Made by a program: the position numbers and the translations under genes. The notes under the pieces were generated by a model. It did no database searches. It saw nothing but the letters and a program-made list of their open reading frames with translations, and was not told the origin of the DNA. 60,822 nucleotides of DNA from Anaerolineae bacterium (GTDB lineage Bacteria > Chloroflexota > Anaerolineae > 4572-78 > J111), in assembly GCA_022071955.1 (NCBI GenBank), contig JAJVIM010000010.1, positions 1-60,822 on the forward strand. The letters are read 5' to 3'. This document shows, piece by piece, positions 19,348-27,654 of the stretch (positions are counted from its first letter, which is position 1; the number at the start of each line of letters is the position of its first letter).

Positions 19348-20994
19348 ATGACCACCGAATTTTCAGATTTGGCCCTGCACCCCCACCTGTTGCAGGCCGT
19401 AGCCGAGCTTGGCTACACCACCCCCACCCCTATTCAAGCCAGTATGATCCCGTTAATGCTCACCGGCCACGATGTGATTGGCCAGGCCCAAACCGGCACC
19501 GGCAAAACCGCCGCCTTTGCCCTGCCCATGCTCAACAATCTTGAGCCGGGGCAAGGACACGTGCAGGGGCTGGTGCTGGCCCCCACCCGCGAACTGGCCA
19601 TGCAGGTGGCCAACGCCATGTACGAATACGGCCGCCATCGCGGCGCGCGGGTGCTGGCCGTGTACGGCGGCCAACCCTACAGCCGCCAGATCAGCCGCCT
19701 CAAAAAAGGTATCGATATAGTGGTCGGCACGCCCGGCCGCCTGCTCGACCTGATCCGGCAGCAGGCGCTCGATCTGAGCCGGGCCAACACCGTGGTGCTG
19801 GATGAGGCCGACGAAATGCTGAGCATGGGCTTTATTGAAGACATCGAGGCCATTCTGGCCCAAACGCCGCCCACCCGCCAGACCGCCCTCTTTTCCGCCA
19901 CCCTCCCGCCGGAGATTCGCCGGTTGGCCGACAGCTATATGATCGAACCGCAAGCCGTCACTATTCAGCGCGAACAGTTGACCGTGGCTGCCATCGAACA
20001 ACGCTACTACCTGGTTAACGAGGCCGACAAACTGGCCGCGCTCACCCGTCTGTTTGAAGTGGAGCCGATCACCAGCGCCCTGATTTTTGTGCGCACCCGG
20101 CTCGGTACCGGCGAACTGGCCAACGAGTTGACCAGCCGCGGCTTTCCCGCCGAATCGCTCAACGGTGATTTGAGCCAGGAAGCCCGCGAACGGGTGCTGG
20201 CCCGCTTCCGCAACAACCAGATGACCGTCCTTGTGGCCACCGACGTGGCCGCGCGCGGGCTGGACATCGACGATATTTCACACGTGTTCAATTTTGACCT
20301 GCCGGAAGAAGCCGAGGTGTATGTTCACCGCATCGGGCGCACCGGCCGGGCCGGCAAAACCGGGGTGGCTATTTCGCTGATTACGCCGCGCGAACAGTGG
20401 CGGCTGCGCCGGATAGAAAACCTCACCCGCACGCCCATCACCGCGGCCACCCTGCCCACCGAGGCCGAAATTCGGCGTCACCGTGAAACGGCGCTGCTGG
20501 GGCAGGTTGATGTCTGGCTGCGGCGCGACCGCTGCCGCCGCGAGCGGGAGCTGGTTACCGAACTGGTGGAAGCCGGCCATGATCTGCTGGACATTGCCGC
20601 CGTGGCTTTAAAAATGGCCCGCGCCGAAGAATCGCAGCGGCCCATTGAAGCCATCAGCGAGATACAAGCCGCCCGGCCCCGCAAAGGCCGGCACGAGCGC
20701 GAACGCGCCACCAACCGCCCCGCCGCCGCTGCGCCCAAACGCGGCGGCCGCTCGCACGAAGCCGGCATGGTGCGGCTGAGTTTGAGCAAAGGCCGGGCGC
20801 ACGGCGTTCGCCCCAACGAGGTGGTCAGCAGCATCGCCTTCTACGCCAACATCCCCGGCAGCAGTATCGGCCGTATCAGCATCGAAGATAAACACACGCT
20901 GGTCGATGTGCCGGAACAGTTTGTGCCGCAGGTGCTGGCCAAAACCGGCAACTATCGCATCCGGCGGCAGCCGGTCACGGTAGAACGAGCGTAA
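19348..20994 (+). CDS. DEAD-box ATP-dependent RNA helicase with C-terminal DbpA-type domain
   Basis: This RNA helicase is of the DeaD/CsdA type, used in ribosome assembly and cold adaptation. The 548 residues contain the Q motif TPTPIQ (26-31), Walker A AQTGTGKT (47-54), PTRELA, TPGR, DEAD (near 150), SAT, ARGLDI and HRIGRTGR (near 325). A basic Arg/Ala-rich linker precedes a DbpA RNA-binding domain (about 475-548, GVRPNEVVSSIAFYANIPGS). ATG 19348 is preceded by CAGGAGA and starts at MTTEFSDL, the normal family start; the open frame upstream runs through the leader hairpin and is not used. Confidence 0.95.
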   Translation: MTTEFSDLALHPHLLQAVAELGYTTPTPIQASMIPLMLTGHDVIGQAQTGTGKTAAFALPMLNNLEPGQGHVQGLVLAPTRELAMQVANAMYEYGRHRGARVLAVYGGQPYSRQISRLKKGIDIVVGTPGRLLDLIRQQALDLSRANTVVLDEADEMLSMGFIEDIEAILAQTPPTRQTALFSATLPPEIRRLADSYMIEPQAVTIQREQLTVAAIEQRYYLVNEADKLAALTRLFEVEPITSALIFVRTRLGTGELANELTSRGFPAESLNGDLSQEARERVLARFRNNQMTVLVATDVAARGLDIDDISHVFNFDLPEEAEVYVHRIGRTGRAGKTGVAISLITPREQWRLRRIENLTRTPITAATLPTEAEIRRHRETALLGQVDVWLRRDRCRRERELVTELVEAGHDLLDIAAVALKMARAEESQRPIEAISEIQAARPRKGRHERERATNRPAAAAPKRGGRSHEAGMVRLSLSKGRAHGVRPNEVVSSIAFYANIPGSSIGRISIEDKHTLVDVPEQFVPQVLAKTGNYRIRRQPVTVERA

Positions 20995-21022
20995 ATTTTT
21001 TATGGCCCGCGGCGGGTGGTTG

Positions 21023-21556
21023 TTACCATTTGGAAGGATTAGCGGGATGCAACTGGTCTAGCTCCCATTGCAGTGGATTGTTGGCAACATATTCTCGCAA
21101 CGCCCGCAGTGAGGTTTCATTGCGAATGATGTGTTCATAAAAATTGCGCTGCCAAAACGGTGCTGCCGGGGTTTCTCTAACCCGGTTGATTTGCCTGGTC
21201 GACACCGTTTTAAACGCACCAATCAATCGCCCCAATGATTTGGGTTGAATTGTAGGGGCGGTTCGCGAACCGCCCCCGATTTCGTTGGTAATCAAAATGA
21301 TGCCGTGCATGTGATTCGGCATGACAACCCAGGCGTCCAAATTCACATACGGATATTGCTCCGCCAGTTGTGCCCAGCTCGCACTGGCAATCTGCCCCAA
21401 CTGCGATAGCTGCATCTCGTCGTTAATAATTTCGCCCAGTAAACATTTCCGCTGACCCACACAAATTGTTACAAAATAGGCCCCTGCTTGAGTGTAATCA
21501 TATCCCCGCAACCGTATGGAACGGCGATGGTGAATGTCGGGGTCGTAACCGCCCAT
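21023..21556 (-). CDS. REP-associated tyrosine transposase (RAYT, Y1/HUH superfamily)
   Basis: This 177-residue single-strand endonuclease-like protein is related to IS200/IS605 transposases and is thought to mobilise REP palindromes. It shows YDYTQAGAYFVTICVG, the HUH motif in WVVMPNHMHGIILI (about residues 91-104), a lysine/arginine core FKTVSTRQIN and FWQRNFYEHIIRNE with YVANNPLQW near the C terminus. A perfect 22-base REP palindrome lies inside the coding region (21255-21276), encoding part of a GGGSRTAPT loop, and a related one lies 23 bases before the start (21579-21600). GAGG seven bases upstream supports the ATG. Confidence 0.92.
   Translation of the reverse strand: MGGYDPDIHHRRSIRLRGYDYTQAGAYFVTICVGQRKCLLGEIINDEMQLSQLGQIASASWAQLAEQYPYVNLDAWVVMPNHMHGIILITNEIGGGSRTAPTIQPKSLGRLIGAFKTVSTRQINRVRETPAAPFWQRNFYEHIIRNETSLRALREYVANNPLQWELDQLHPANPSKW
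21255..21276. repeat. REP palindrome inside the RAYT gene
   Basis: A perfect 22-base palindrome with the cap GGTTCGCGAACC and GGGGC/GCCCC flanks, preceded by GTA. It lies in frame in a loop of the transposase. Confidence 0.85.
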
Positions 21557-21578
21557 AGTCTACCTCTTTTTTGGTTGG

Positions 21579-21600
21579 GGGGCGCTTCGCGAAGCGCCCC
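21579..21600. repeat. REP palindrome upstream of the RAYT gene
   Basis: A perfect 22-base palindrome with the cap GCTTCGCGAAGC and GGGGC/GCCCC flanks, followed by TAC. It is the same family as the copy inside the transposase gene and the imperfect copy at 39904-39925. Confidence 0.85.
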
Positions 21601-21669
21601 TACCGAATTTGGGCATTATAACATGCTTATTGTTCCCACCGGGAACCTTTCTCCCGCCTCCGGCGTCTA

Positions 21670-21744
21670 CAAAATACAGATGCCAAATGCCAGACTACAG
21701 ACCGCATCAAACATCTGTTTTCTGTAATCTGTATTCTGTAATCT
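21670..21744. repeat. Heptanucleotide repeat pair upstream of the VIT-VWA gene
   Basis: Two arrays with period 7: TACAAAA, TACAGAT, GCCAAAT, GCCAGAC, TACAGAC, and then TCTGTTT, TCTGTAA, TCTGTAT, TCTGTAA (21714-21741). The arrays are roughly complementary and could fold into one hairpin just before the ribosome binding site. Confidence 0.65.
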
Positions 21745-21759
21745 TCCCGGAGGCCCGCC

Positions 21760-24573
21760 ATGAAACGCATTTTTGCAATCGCACTTTTTTTACTAACGCT
21801 ATTAACCCTGGCAACTCACCTGACTCACCAAACTGATGTTGCCCATGCCGATGGCATCATCATCCCCGAACCGCCGATTATTTGCCGGCCGCCCTGCCCC
21901 ATCCCGCCGCCGCCGCCCCGCGAAACACCGTACCTGACCGTGCAAAATCACCGCGTCGAAGTAACCATCGACGATCAGATTGCCACCACCCGCGTTGACC
22001 AGATTTTCCGCAACGACAGCCAGTGGTCGCTGGAAGGGACGTACATTTTCCCGCTGCCGGAGAACGCCGCCATCAACCAGTTCAATATGTGGATCGACGG
22101 CCAAAAGGTGGAGGGCCAGCTCTACACCAAAGAGGAAGCCCGCCAGATTTACGATAACATCGTCCGCCGCCGGCTGGACCCGGCTCTGCTGGAGTACGTG
22201 GGCCGCGACCTGTTTCAAGCCAGCATCTTCCCCATCGACCCCGGCGACACCCGCCGCGTGGAAATTGAATATTCGCAGATTTTGCCGGTGGATAACGGGC
22301 TGGTGCAGTACGTGTACCCGCTCAGCACCGAAAAATTTTCGGCGCAACCGCTGGAAAATGTGGCCGTCACCGTTAACCTCACCTCCCGCGAGCCGATCAA
22401 AGCCATCTACTCGCCCAGCCACCCGGTCAGCATCCAGCGCGATGGCCAGTACCGGGCGCTCATCGGCTGGGAAGAGGCCAACGTGCTGCCCAACACCGAT
22501 TTCAGCCTGTACTACACCATTTCGCCGGAGGACGTGAGCGCCAACCTGCTCAGCACCCAGCAGCCCGGCGAGGACGGCTTTTTTACCCTGCTCATCGCCC
22601 CCAACGTTGAAGCCGAACAGGTCATCGACAAAGACGTAATTTTGGTGCTCGATGTTTCCGGCTCGATGGAGGGTGAAAAGATGGAGCAGGCCCGCGACGC
22701 GCTCAAATACGTGCTCGATCACCTCAATTCCGGCGACCGCTTCAACGTTATCGCCTTTAGCACCGGCGTCAACGCCTTCTCCAACCGCGTCGAGCCGGCC
22801 AGCCGCGTGCCGGAAGCCCGTCGTTTTGTCGATAACCTGCGCCCCGAAGGCAGCACCGACATCAACCGCGCCCTGCTCGAAGCCATCAGCAGCGCCGACC
22901 GCCAGCGGCCCACCATCGTTATTTTTCTGACCGATGGCCTGCCCACCAGCGGCGTGGTGGAAACGCCGCTCATTCTCAGCAGCATCGAACAGGCGGCCAC
23001 GCCCAACCTGCGCATCTTTCCCTTTGGCGTGGGCGATGACGTGGATACGCTCCTGCTTGATAGTTTGGCGCAGGACAATCGCGGCGTGGGCGCGTATGTT
23101 CGCCCCGGCGAGCGCGTTGACGAGCAGGTGAGCAGCTTCTACGCCAAAGTCAGCACGCCGGTGCTGGCCGACATCGACCTGCAAGTGGATGGCGTGACCA
23201 TCAACGACACCTACCCCTACCCCCTGCCCGACCTCTTTGCCGGCACGCAGCTCATTGTCACCGGGCGTTACCGCCAGGGTGGGCCGGCCACTATCACCCT
23301 CACCGGGCAAGTGAACGGCCGGCCGCGCACCTTCCGCTACGATGACCTGACCTTTGCCAGCCGCCCCGGCCAGGGCGAGGCTTTCATTCCCCGGCTGTGG
23401 GCCACCCGCAAAATTGGCTACCTGCTCAATCAGGTGCGGCTCAATGGCGAAAACCGGGAAACCATCGATGAAATTGTTAATCTGAGCGTGCGTTACGGCA
23501 TCATCACCCCCTACACCTCGTTTTTGGTGGAGGAGCCGGAGCTGGCCCTCAGCAACGAAGGCCGGCAGATGATTGCCCAGGATGAGTTTGCCGCCGCCCA
23601 GGAAGCGCCCGCGCCGCAGGTGTCCGGCGAGAGCGCCGTGAGCAAAGCCGTGGAGCAAAACGCGCTGGCCGGGGCCGATATGGCCGCCCCCGCGCCGATG
23701 CCGCTGGCCACCGCCGGGCCGGACGCCGACCGGGGCGGAGCGGCAACTGCCGCCGTAACTACTGTGGGCGACAAAGCGTTTGTGCTGCGCGATGGCGTGT
23801 GGACCGACACCACCTTTGACCCCACGACGATGACCGCCACGCCGCTGCCCTTCCCTTCGGACGAGTTTCTGCAATTTCTGCTGAACCGGCCCGACGCCGG
23901 CAAATATTTCGCGCTCGGCCAGCGGGTGATTGTGGTACTGGAAGGCGCGGCCTACGAAACAGTTGAAGGCGACGCCAGCGCCATCCCGGACAGGCTCGAC
24001 CCGGCCAGCCTGCCCGCCGCCACGCCCGTTCCGCCGCAACCAACCGACGCGCCCGCGCAACCGCAGCCGGCCAGCCTGCCGGACAACCCCGCCGAGGCGA
24101 CAGTCAGCCTGACCGCAGATGTGACCGAGGGCGCGGCTCCGCTGGAGGTCAACTTTGTGGCGCAGGTGGTGGGCGGGGCGGATAATAACCCGGATTTCTA
24201 CTGCCAGCCGGTTACCTTTGATTTTGGCAACGGCCTGAGCCGCAGTTCTACCCCCAAATGCGCTGCCTGGAGCAGCGACGCCGAAATTCAGCGGGACTAC
24301 AGCGCCAACTCGGTGTTTGACGCGCCCGGCGAATACCGGGTGATAGTAAAAATTGGCCAGGCCGAGTCTGCCCCGGTAACAGTGGTAGTGCGCGGCAGCG
24401 AACAATCCGCCGCCCCGGCCGAGGAATCGCAGCCAACAGTCGCGGTGATCACCACCGGCCCGCCCGCCGAATCGCCGGCGAGCGGTGGGTTGCTCTCCAC
24501 CTGCCTGCCGGGGTTGGCCGTGCTGCCGCTGGCCGGGTTGGTGCTCGGCCGGCGCGTGTGGCCGAAAAAATAA
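21760..24573 (+). CDS. Secreted VIT / von Willebrand A domain protein
   Basis: This 937-residue exported protein has a signal peptide (MKRIFAIALFLLTLLTLAT), a proline-rich start, a VIT domain (about 45-170; NHRVEVTIDDQIATTRVDQIF, GTYIFPLPENAAINQF, EEARQIYDNI) and a VWA domain (about 290-460) with the intact metal site DVSGSMEGEK. A long Ala/Pro linker follows, then a PKD-like module (about 780-880) and a C-terminal helix ending in RRVWPKK that should anchor it to the membrane. The cysteine pair in the PKD-like part suggests a disulfide. GGAGG before ATG 21760 supports the start. The long open frame on the opposite strand is a GC-driven shadow. The role, probably surface adhesion or protein binding, is inferred from domains only. 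Confidence 0.93.
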   Translation: MKRIFAIALFLLTLLTLATHLTHQTDVAHADGIIIPEPPIICRPPCPIPPPPPRETPYLTVQNHRVEVTIDDQIATTRVDQIFRNDSQWSLEGTYIFPLPENAAINQFNMWIDGQKVEGQLYTKEEARQIYDNIVRRRLDPALLEYVGRDLFQASIFPIDPGDTRRVEIEYSQILPVDNGLVQYVYPLSTEKFSAQPLENVAVTVNLTSREPIKAIYSPSHPVSIQRDGQYRALIGWEEANVLPNTDFSLYYTISPEDVSANLLSTQQPGEDGFFTLLIAPNVEAEQVIDKDVILVLDVSGSMEGEKMEQARDALKYVLDHLNSGDRFNVIAFSTGVNAFSNRVEPASRVPEARRFVDNLRPEGSTDINRALLEAISSADRQRPTIVIFLTDGLPTSGVVETPLILSSIEQAATPNLRIFPFGVGDDVDTLLLDSLAQDNRGVGAYVRPGERVDEQVSSFYAKVSTPVLADIDLQVDGVTINDTYPYPLPDLFAGTQLIVTGRYRQGGPATITLTGQVNGRPRTFRYDDLTFASRPGQGEAFIPRLWATRKIGYLLNQVRLNGENRETIDEIVNLSVRYGIITPYTSFLVEEPELALSNEGRQMIAQDEFAAAQEAPAPQVSGESAVSKAVEQNALAGADMAAPAPMPLATAGPDADRGGAATAAVTTVGDKAFVLRDGVWTDTTFDPTTMTATPLPFPSDEFLQFLLNRPDAGKYFALGQRVIVVLEGAAYETVEGDASAIPDRLDPASLPAATPVPPQPTDAPAQPQPASLPDNPAEATVSLTADVTEGAAPLEVNFVAQVVGGADNNPDFYCQPVTFDFGNGLSRSSTPKCAAWSSDAEIQRDYSANSVFDAPGEYRVIVKIGQAESAPVTVVVRGSEQSAAPAEESQPTVAVITTGPPAESPASGGLLSTCLPGLAVLPLAGLVLGRRVWPKK

Positions 24574-24581
24574 AGAGGATT

Positions 24582-24627
24582 AGCCAACAAAAAAGAGCCA
24601 GTCGCGACTGGCTCTTTTTTGTTGGCT
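24582..24627. terminator. Bidirectional terminator
   Basis: A perfect 46-base palindrome whose core GAGCCAGTCGCGACTGGCTC is flanked by six A on the left and six T on the right. It separates the convergent VIT-VWA and heme-binding protein genes. Confidence 0.95.
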
Positions 24628-24641
24628 GAATAAATGGCTGG

Positions 24642-25160
24642 TTAATTGCTTTCGCCGACTTCGTTGTATTCACCCTCTTCGCCGTGCTCGCCGGCTTCGC
24701 CGCGCTCATGCTCCTCACCGCCTTCGGCGCCAAATGTAGCCTTGATGCCGGCAATGAGCGCGTCAGTTTCGGCCGGGGTCAATTTGGCTTCGGGGTGGAG
24801 CGGCAAATAAATGGGCATTGGCATTTCACCCTTCTGGATCGATTCGATCATCTCACCGCCTTCACCGGGCTTGCGCGCCCAATCAGACAGGTTGAATTTT
24901 TGCCGGCCTTCCTGCACATCGTGAGCCAATAACCAGGAAAAAGGAGCGACGTAAGCGTATGCCGGCCACTTGGTTTCGTTGCTGTGGCAATCAAAACAGG
25001 CCCGTTCCATCAACGCCTTGGTTTGCGGCGAGTCCCAGTTTGGCTCGCTGACTACCGGTGGGTTGCTGCGATCAACCGGCACAAATTGTATCAGCCCAAA
25101 CAACACCACGCCGATCACAACCAGTCCACCCAAAATTTTCAGAATAAAATTTTTGTTCAT
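24642..25160 (-). CDS. Membrane-anchored heme-binding (CxxCH) protein, Haem_bd family
   Basis: The 172-residue protein has an N-terminal membrane helix (ILGGLVVIGVVLFGLIQFV) and an extracytoplasmic domain with one c-type heme motif, CFDCHS, within LMERACFDCHSNETKWPAY. This is followed by APFSWLLAHDVQEGR and the DWARKP region, with MPMPIYLPLHPEAKL as the likely distal methionine segment. The C-terminal tail is unusually rich in Glu and Gly (GEEGEYNEVGE). The pattern is that of small heme-binding-domain proteins used in electron transfer or heme handling. It needs a cytochrome c maturation system encoded elsewhere. Confidence 0.85.
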   Translation of the reverse strand: MNKNFILKILGGLVVIGVVLFGLIQFVPVDRSNPPVVSEPNWDSPQTKALMERACFDCHSNETKWPAYAYVAPFSWLLAHDVQEGRQKFNLSDWARKPGEGGEMIESIQKGEMPMPIYLPLHPEAKLTPAETDALIAGIKATFGAEGGEEHERGEAGEHGEEGEYNEVGESN

Positions 25161-25223
25161 CCCTCAATTAACCTTTTCTGCTTATGGAAACCCATTGAAG
25201 TTGGAGTACTACGCTGTCCTATG

Positions 25224-25252
25224 ATTATAACGTTATGTGCTTTTTTGCTCAA
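25224..25252 (-). promoter_or_regulatory. Predicted promoter of the heme-binding protein gene
   Basis: TTGAGC (25252-25247), 17 bases, TATAAT (25229-25224) on the minus strand, 64 bases from the start codon. Confidence 0.6.
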
Positions 25253-25479
25253 AACACATAACGCAGGCTCCCGCCAGAAGTAAAAGAAGAACGGGAGCCA
25301 TCGTTGCCACAGCTATTGGATTATGAACAGAGTATAACCCGCAATTATGAAAGTTCGATAAGTAGTTTATGAATGATTCTTCACAATCGCCCCTGCCGAG
25401 TTTTCAAGCCCCATTTTCAACCGTCAAAATGTCAAATTTAATCTCCGGTTGTGAATAATTACACTTGACCACCGTACGG

Positions 25480-25508
25480 TTGACGCCGGAATTTAAGTGT
25501 GCTAGACT
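25480..25508 (+). promoter_or_regulatory. Predicted promoter of the decarboxylase gamma/beta genes
   Basis: TTGACG (25480-25485), 17 bases, TAGACT (25503-25508). Confidence 0.7.
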
Positions 25509-25514
25509 TGGCCC

Positions 25515-25858
25515 GTCAAAGTGAAATTGAGTTGGCTGCCCCTTTCTGAGTGCGGAAGGGGTATTTTGTAGAGAGAAGTATTAGATTTACCACTCGCCGT
25601 GTGCCCGCCGCGCGGCTTTTGCCTCACAGCCCACCGCCCGTGCTGCAGAGCAGCCTTTCGGCGCCAACACCCGCCTGCTGGCAAACTCCATCGCCGTCGT
25701 TATGTCTGTGTCAGACTCCCCGGCGACCAACTCATCAGGTTAATTTAGCTGCAATAGATGGCCTGTCGCCTGGCGCGCACAGGACCGCCCGCCGCCACCA
25801 GTGCGTGCCGGGCCTGTTTGTGATGCCCGCCAGACGGCCTATTTTCGATGGAGGATGT
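25515..25858 (+). other. Long untranslated leader of the decarboxylase operon
   Basis: About 340 bases lie between the promoter and the gamma-subunit start. A hairpin CCCCTT..AAGGGG followed by TATTTTG sits near its beginning (about 25540-25567) and could act as an early terminator, and GTCTG-TGT-CAGAC lies near 25708. The region is open in one frame, but that reading has no homology-like features. The upstream part of this gap (25253-25479) shows only minor hairpins such as GGCTCCC..GGGAGCC. Confidence 0.4.
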
Positions 25859-26191
25859 ATGAGTGTGTTTGATGCGGTAAAAATGGCGTTTCTGATTTAC
25901 GGCCTGGCGATTGTCATTTCGTTGCTGGTGGCCGGGTTGATCAAAGCGATGTCGCTGGCTATCAGCCGGCGACGCCAACCCAGTACTGAAATGGCGGCCG
26001 CGCCGCCCATCGCGCTGGCCGATACCTTCCAGGCCGCGCCAGAAGTTATTGCGGCCATCACTGCCGCGGTGCATGCCACCCTGGGGGCCAAAGTTCAAAT
26101 TCAACGCGTCCGGCGGAGCCGGGTTCAACCCCACTGGGTCGCCGAAGGCCGTATGGAAATTATGCTGTCGCACCGGCTTGCCAAAAAATAA
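25859..26191 (+). CDS. Na+-translocating decarboxylase gamma subunit (OadG family)
   Basis: This is a small 110-residue membrane subunit with one N-terminal helix (FLIYGLAIVISLLVAGLIKAM), a flexible Pro/Ala segment and the soluble tail PEVIAAITAAVHATLGAKVQIQRVRR, typical of OadG/MmdD-like subunits that hold the carboxyltransferase and beta subunits together. The ATG at 25859 has GGAGG four bases upstream; no other start gives this architecture. The beta subunit follows 51 bases downstream, in the same orientation. Confidence 0.85.
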   Translation: MSVFDAVKMAFLIYGLAIVISLLVAGLIKAMSLAISRRRQPSTEMAAAPPIALADTFQAAPEVIAAITAAVHATLGAKVQIQRVRRSRVQPHWVAEGRMEIMLSHRLAKK

Positions 26192-26242
26192 TCCGGCGGC
26201 GCTGACACCTGTCATTCTTTTATTTCTGGAAGGAACATATTG

Positions 26243-27463
26243 ATGAATCTGCCAAACCTGATCGATCTGTTTCCCGGTCTGGGCACGCTGCTGGCTTCCA
26301 GCCCGCAGATTATTGTGGCCCGGCTGGGGTTGATTGCGCTGGGAATTTTGCTGGTGTACCTGGGTTACAAAGGCGTTCTTGAAGCGTTGCTGATGGTGCC
26401 GATGGGCCTGGGCATGGCCGCGGTCAACGCCGCCGTGCTGTTTTTGCCCGATGGCCGGCAGGGCACGCTGTTTGTCGATCCGCTGGCCAGCACACCGGCC
26501 GAGTTGACCGACGCGCTGCAAATCTATTTTTTGCAGCCGGTGTACACCTTTACCTTTAGCAACGGCCTGATTGCCTGCCTGGTGTTTATGGGCATTGGGG
26601 TGCTGCTGGATATTCAATATCTGCTGGCGCGCCCGCTGGAAAGCATGTTTTTGGCGCTCTGCGCCGAATTAGGCACCATTTTGACCTTTCCCATTGCCAT
26701 TGCGGTGGGGCTTAGCCCCAACGATGCCGCCTCAATTGCCATGGTTGGCGGCGCAGATGGGCCGATGGTGCTCTTTACCTCGCTCATTTTGTCTCGCAAT
26801 TTGTTTGTGCCCATTACCATTGTGGCCTACCTGTACCTGGGGCTAACCTACGGCGGCTACCCCTACCTGATCAAGCTGCTGATCCCCAAACATTTGCGCA
26901 GCAAACCGGTGCCGCCGCCGGCCCACCCCATTAAAATCTCTGCGGCGCAAAAGCTGATTTTTGTGGTTGGCGCATGCGTGGTGCTTTGTTTTATCTTTCC
27001 GGTGGCCGCGCCGCTGTTTGTGTCGCTGTTTTTGGGGGTGGCCATCCGCGAGTCTGAGTTGGGCCACTTTACCCAGCTCATTCAGGAAACGGTGCTGTAC
27101 GGGGCCACCCTGTTTCTGGGTTTTTTGCTGGGCGTGCTCTGCGAAGCCAACACCATTTTGAACCCGGAAATCTTTATGCTGCTGCTGCTCGGCATTCTGG
27201 CCCTGCTGTTATCGGGGTTGGGCGGGATTGCCGGCGGTTACATTCTCTATTTTCTCAAGCGCGGCCGGTACAATCCCACCATCGGCATTGCCGGGGTAAG
27301 CTGCGTGCCCACCACGGTCAAAGTGGCCCAAAAAGCTGTGGCCGAATGCGCCCCCACCAACATCATCATTCCCGAAGCGTTGGGGGCTAACATCAGCGGC
27401 GTCATTACCTCGGCCACGCTGGCCGGCATTTATGTGACCATTCTGCCGCTGCTCACCAAATAA
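26243..27463 (+). CDS. Na+-translocating decarboxylase beta subunit (OadB/MmdB/GcdB family)
   Basis: This integral membrane subunit couples decarboxylation of a carboxybiotin intermediate to sodium export. The 406-residue protein has about nine helices and the diagnostic blocks MGIGVLLDIQYLLARP, GLSPNDAASIAMVGGADGP (ion-binding segment), LYLGLTYGGYPYLIKLLIPK and GIAGVSCVPTTVKVAQK. ATG 26243 with AAGGA upstream is chosen; a TTG one codon earlier is less likely. The biotin-carrying and carboxyltransferase subunits are not in the window, so whether the substrate is oxaloacetate, methylmalonyl-CoA or glutaconyl-CoA cannot be told. Confidence 0.95.
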   Translation: MNLPNLIDLFPGLGTLLASSPQIIVARLGLIALGILLVYLGYKGVLEALLMVPMGLGMAAVNAAVLFLPDGRQGTLFVDPLASTPAELTDALQIYFLQPVYTFTFSNGLIACLVFMGIGVLLDIQYLLARPLESMFLALCAELGTILTFPIAIAVGLSPNDAASIAMVGGADGPMVLFTSLILSRNLFVPITIVAYLYLGLTYGGYPYLIKLLIPKHLRSKPVPPPAHPIKISAAQKLIFVVGACVVLCFIFPVAAPLFVSLFLGVAIRESELGHFTQLIQETVLYGATLFLGFLLGVLCEANTILNPEIFMLLLLGILALLLSGLGGIAGGYILYFLKRGRYNPTIGIAGVSCVPTTVKVAQKAVAECAPTNIIIPEALGANISGVITSATLAGIYVTILPLLTK

Positions 27464-27476
27464 GGCTGACTTACTC

Positions 27477-27520
27477 ACCTTCCCGGAAGCTGATTTGTAA
27501 ATCTAAGCTTTCGGGAAGGT
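27477..27520 (+). terminator. Hairpin after the beta subunit gene
   Basis: ACCTTCCCG (27477-27485) pairs perfectly with CGGGAAGGT (27512-27520), and inner AAGCT pairs with AGCTT. No T run follows, so it is a weak terminator or a 3'-end stabiliser. Confidence 0.45.
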
Positions 27521-27522
27521 AG

Positions 27523-27609
27523 ATTATAACTCAGTTATAATGTAATTATGACTGAGTTATAAATAGATTATGACTGAGTTATAATTAGGTTTTGACTGAG
27601 TTATAATCC
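27523..27609. repeat. 22-bp iteron-like array led by a perfect palindrome
   Basis: A perfect 19-base palindrome, ATTATAACT-C-AGTTATAAT (27523-27541), is followed by three copies of TGACTGAGTTATAA starting at 27549, 27571 and 27593, exactly 22 bases apart. The direct copies retain the right arm of the palindrome. Confidence 0.8.
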
Positions 27610-27654
27610 AAATTTCCTTCCGCAGGAAGCAGGTCACGCTTGAGGAAGACTAAA

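Noticed and set aside
21802..24405. 867-codon open frame opposite the VIT-VWA gene
   Set aside because: It is a by-product of high GC at third positions on the coding strand; the plus-strand protein has a signal peptide and clear domains, and the antisense product is His/Val/Gly-rich without any motif.
27549..27609. Short CRISPR array
   Set aside because: Period 22 with nearly no unique spacer and an AT-rich half-palindromic unit does not fit a CRISPR, and no cas gene is present.
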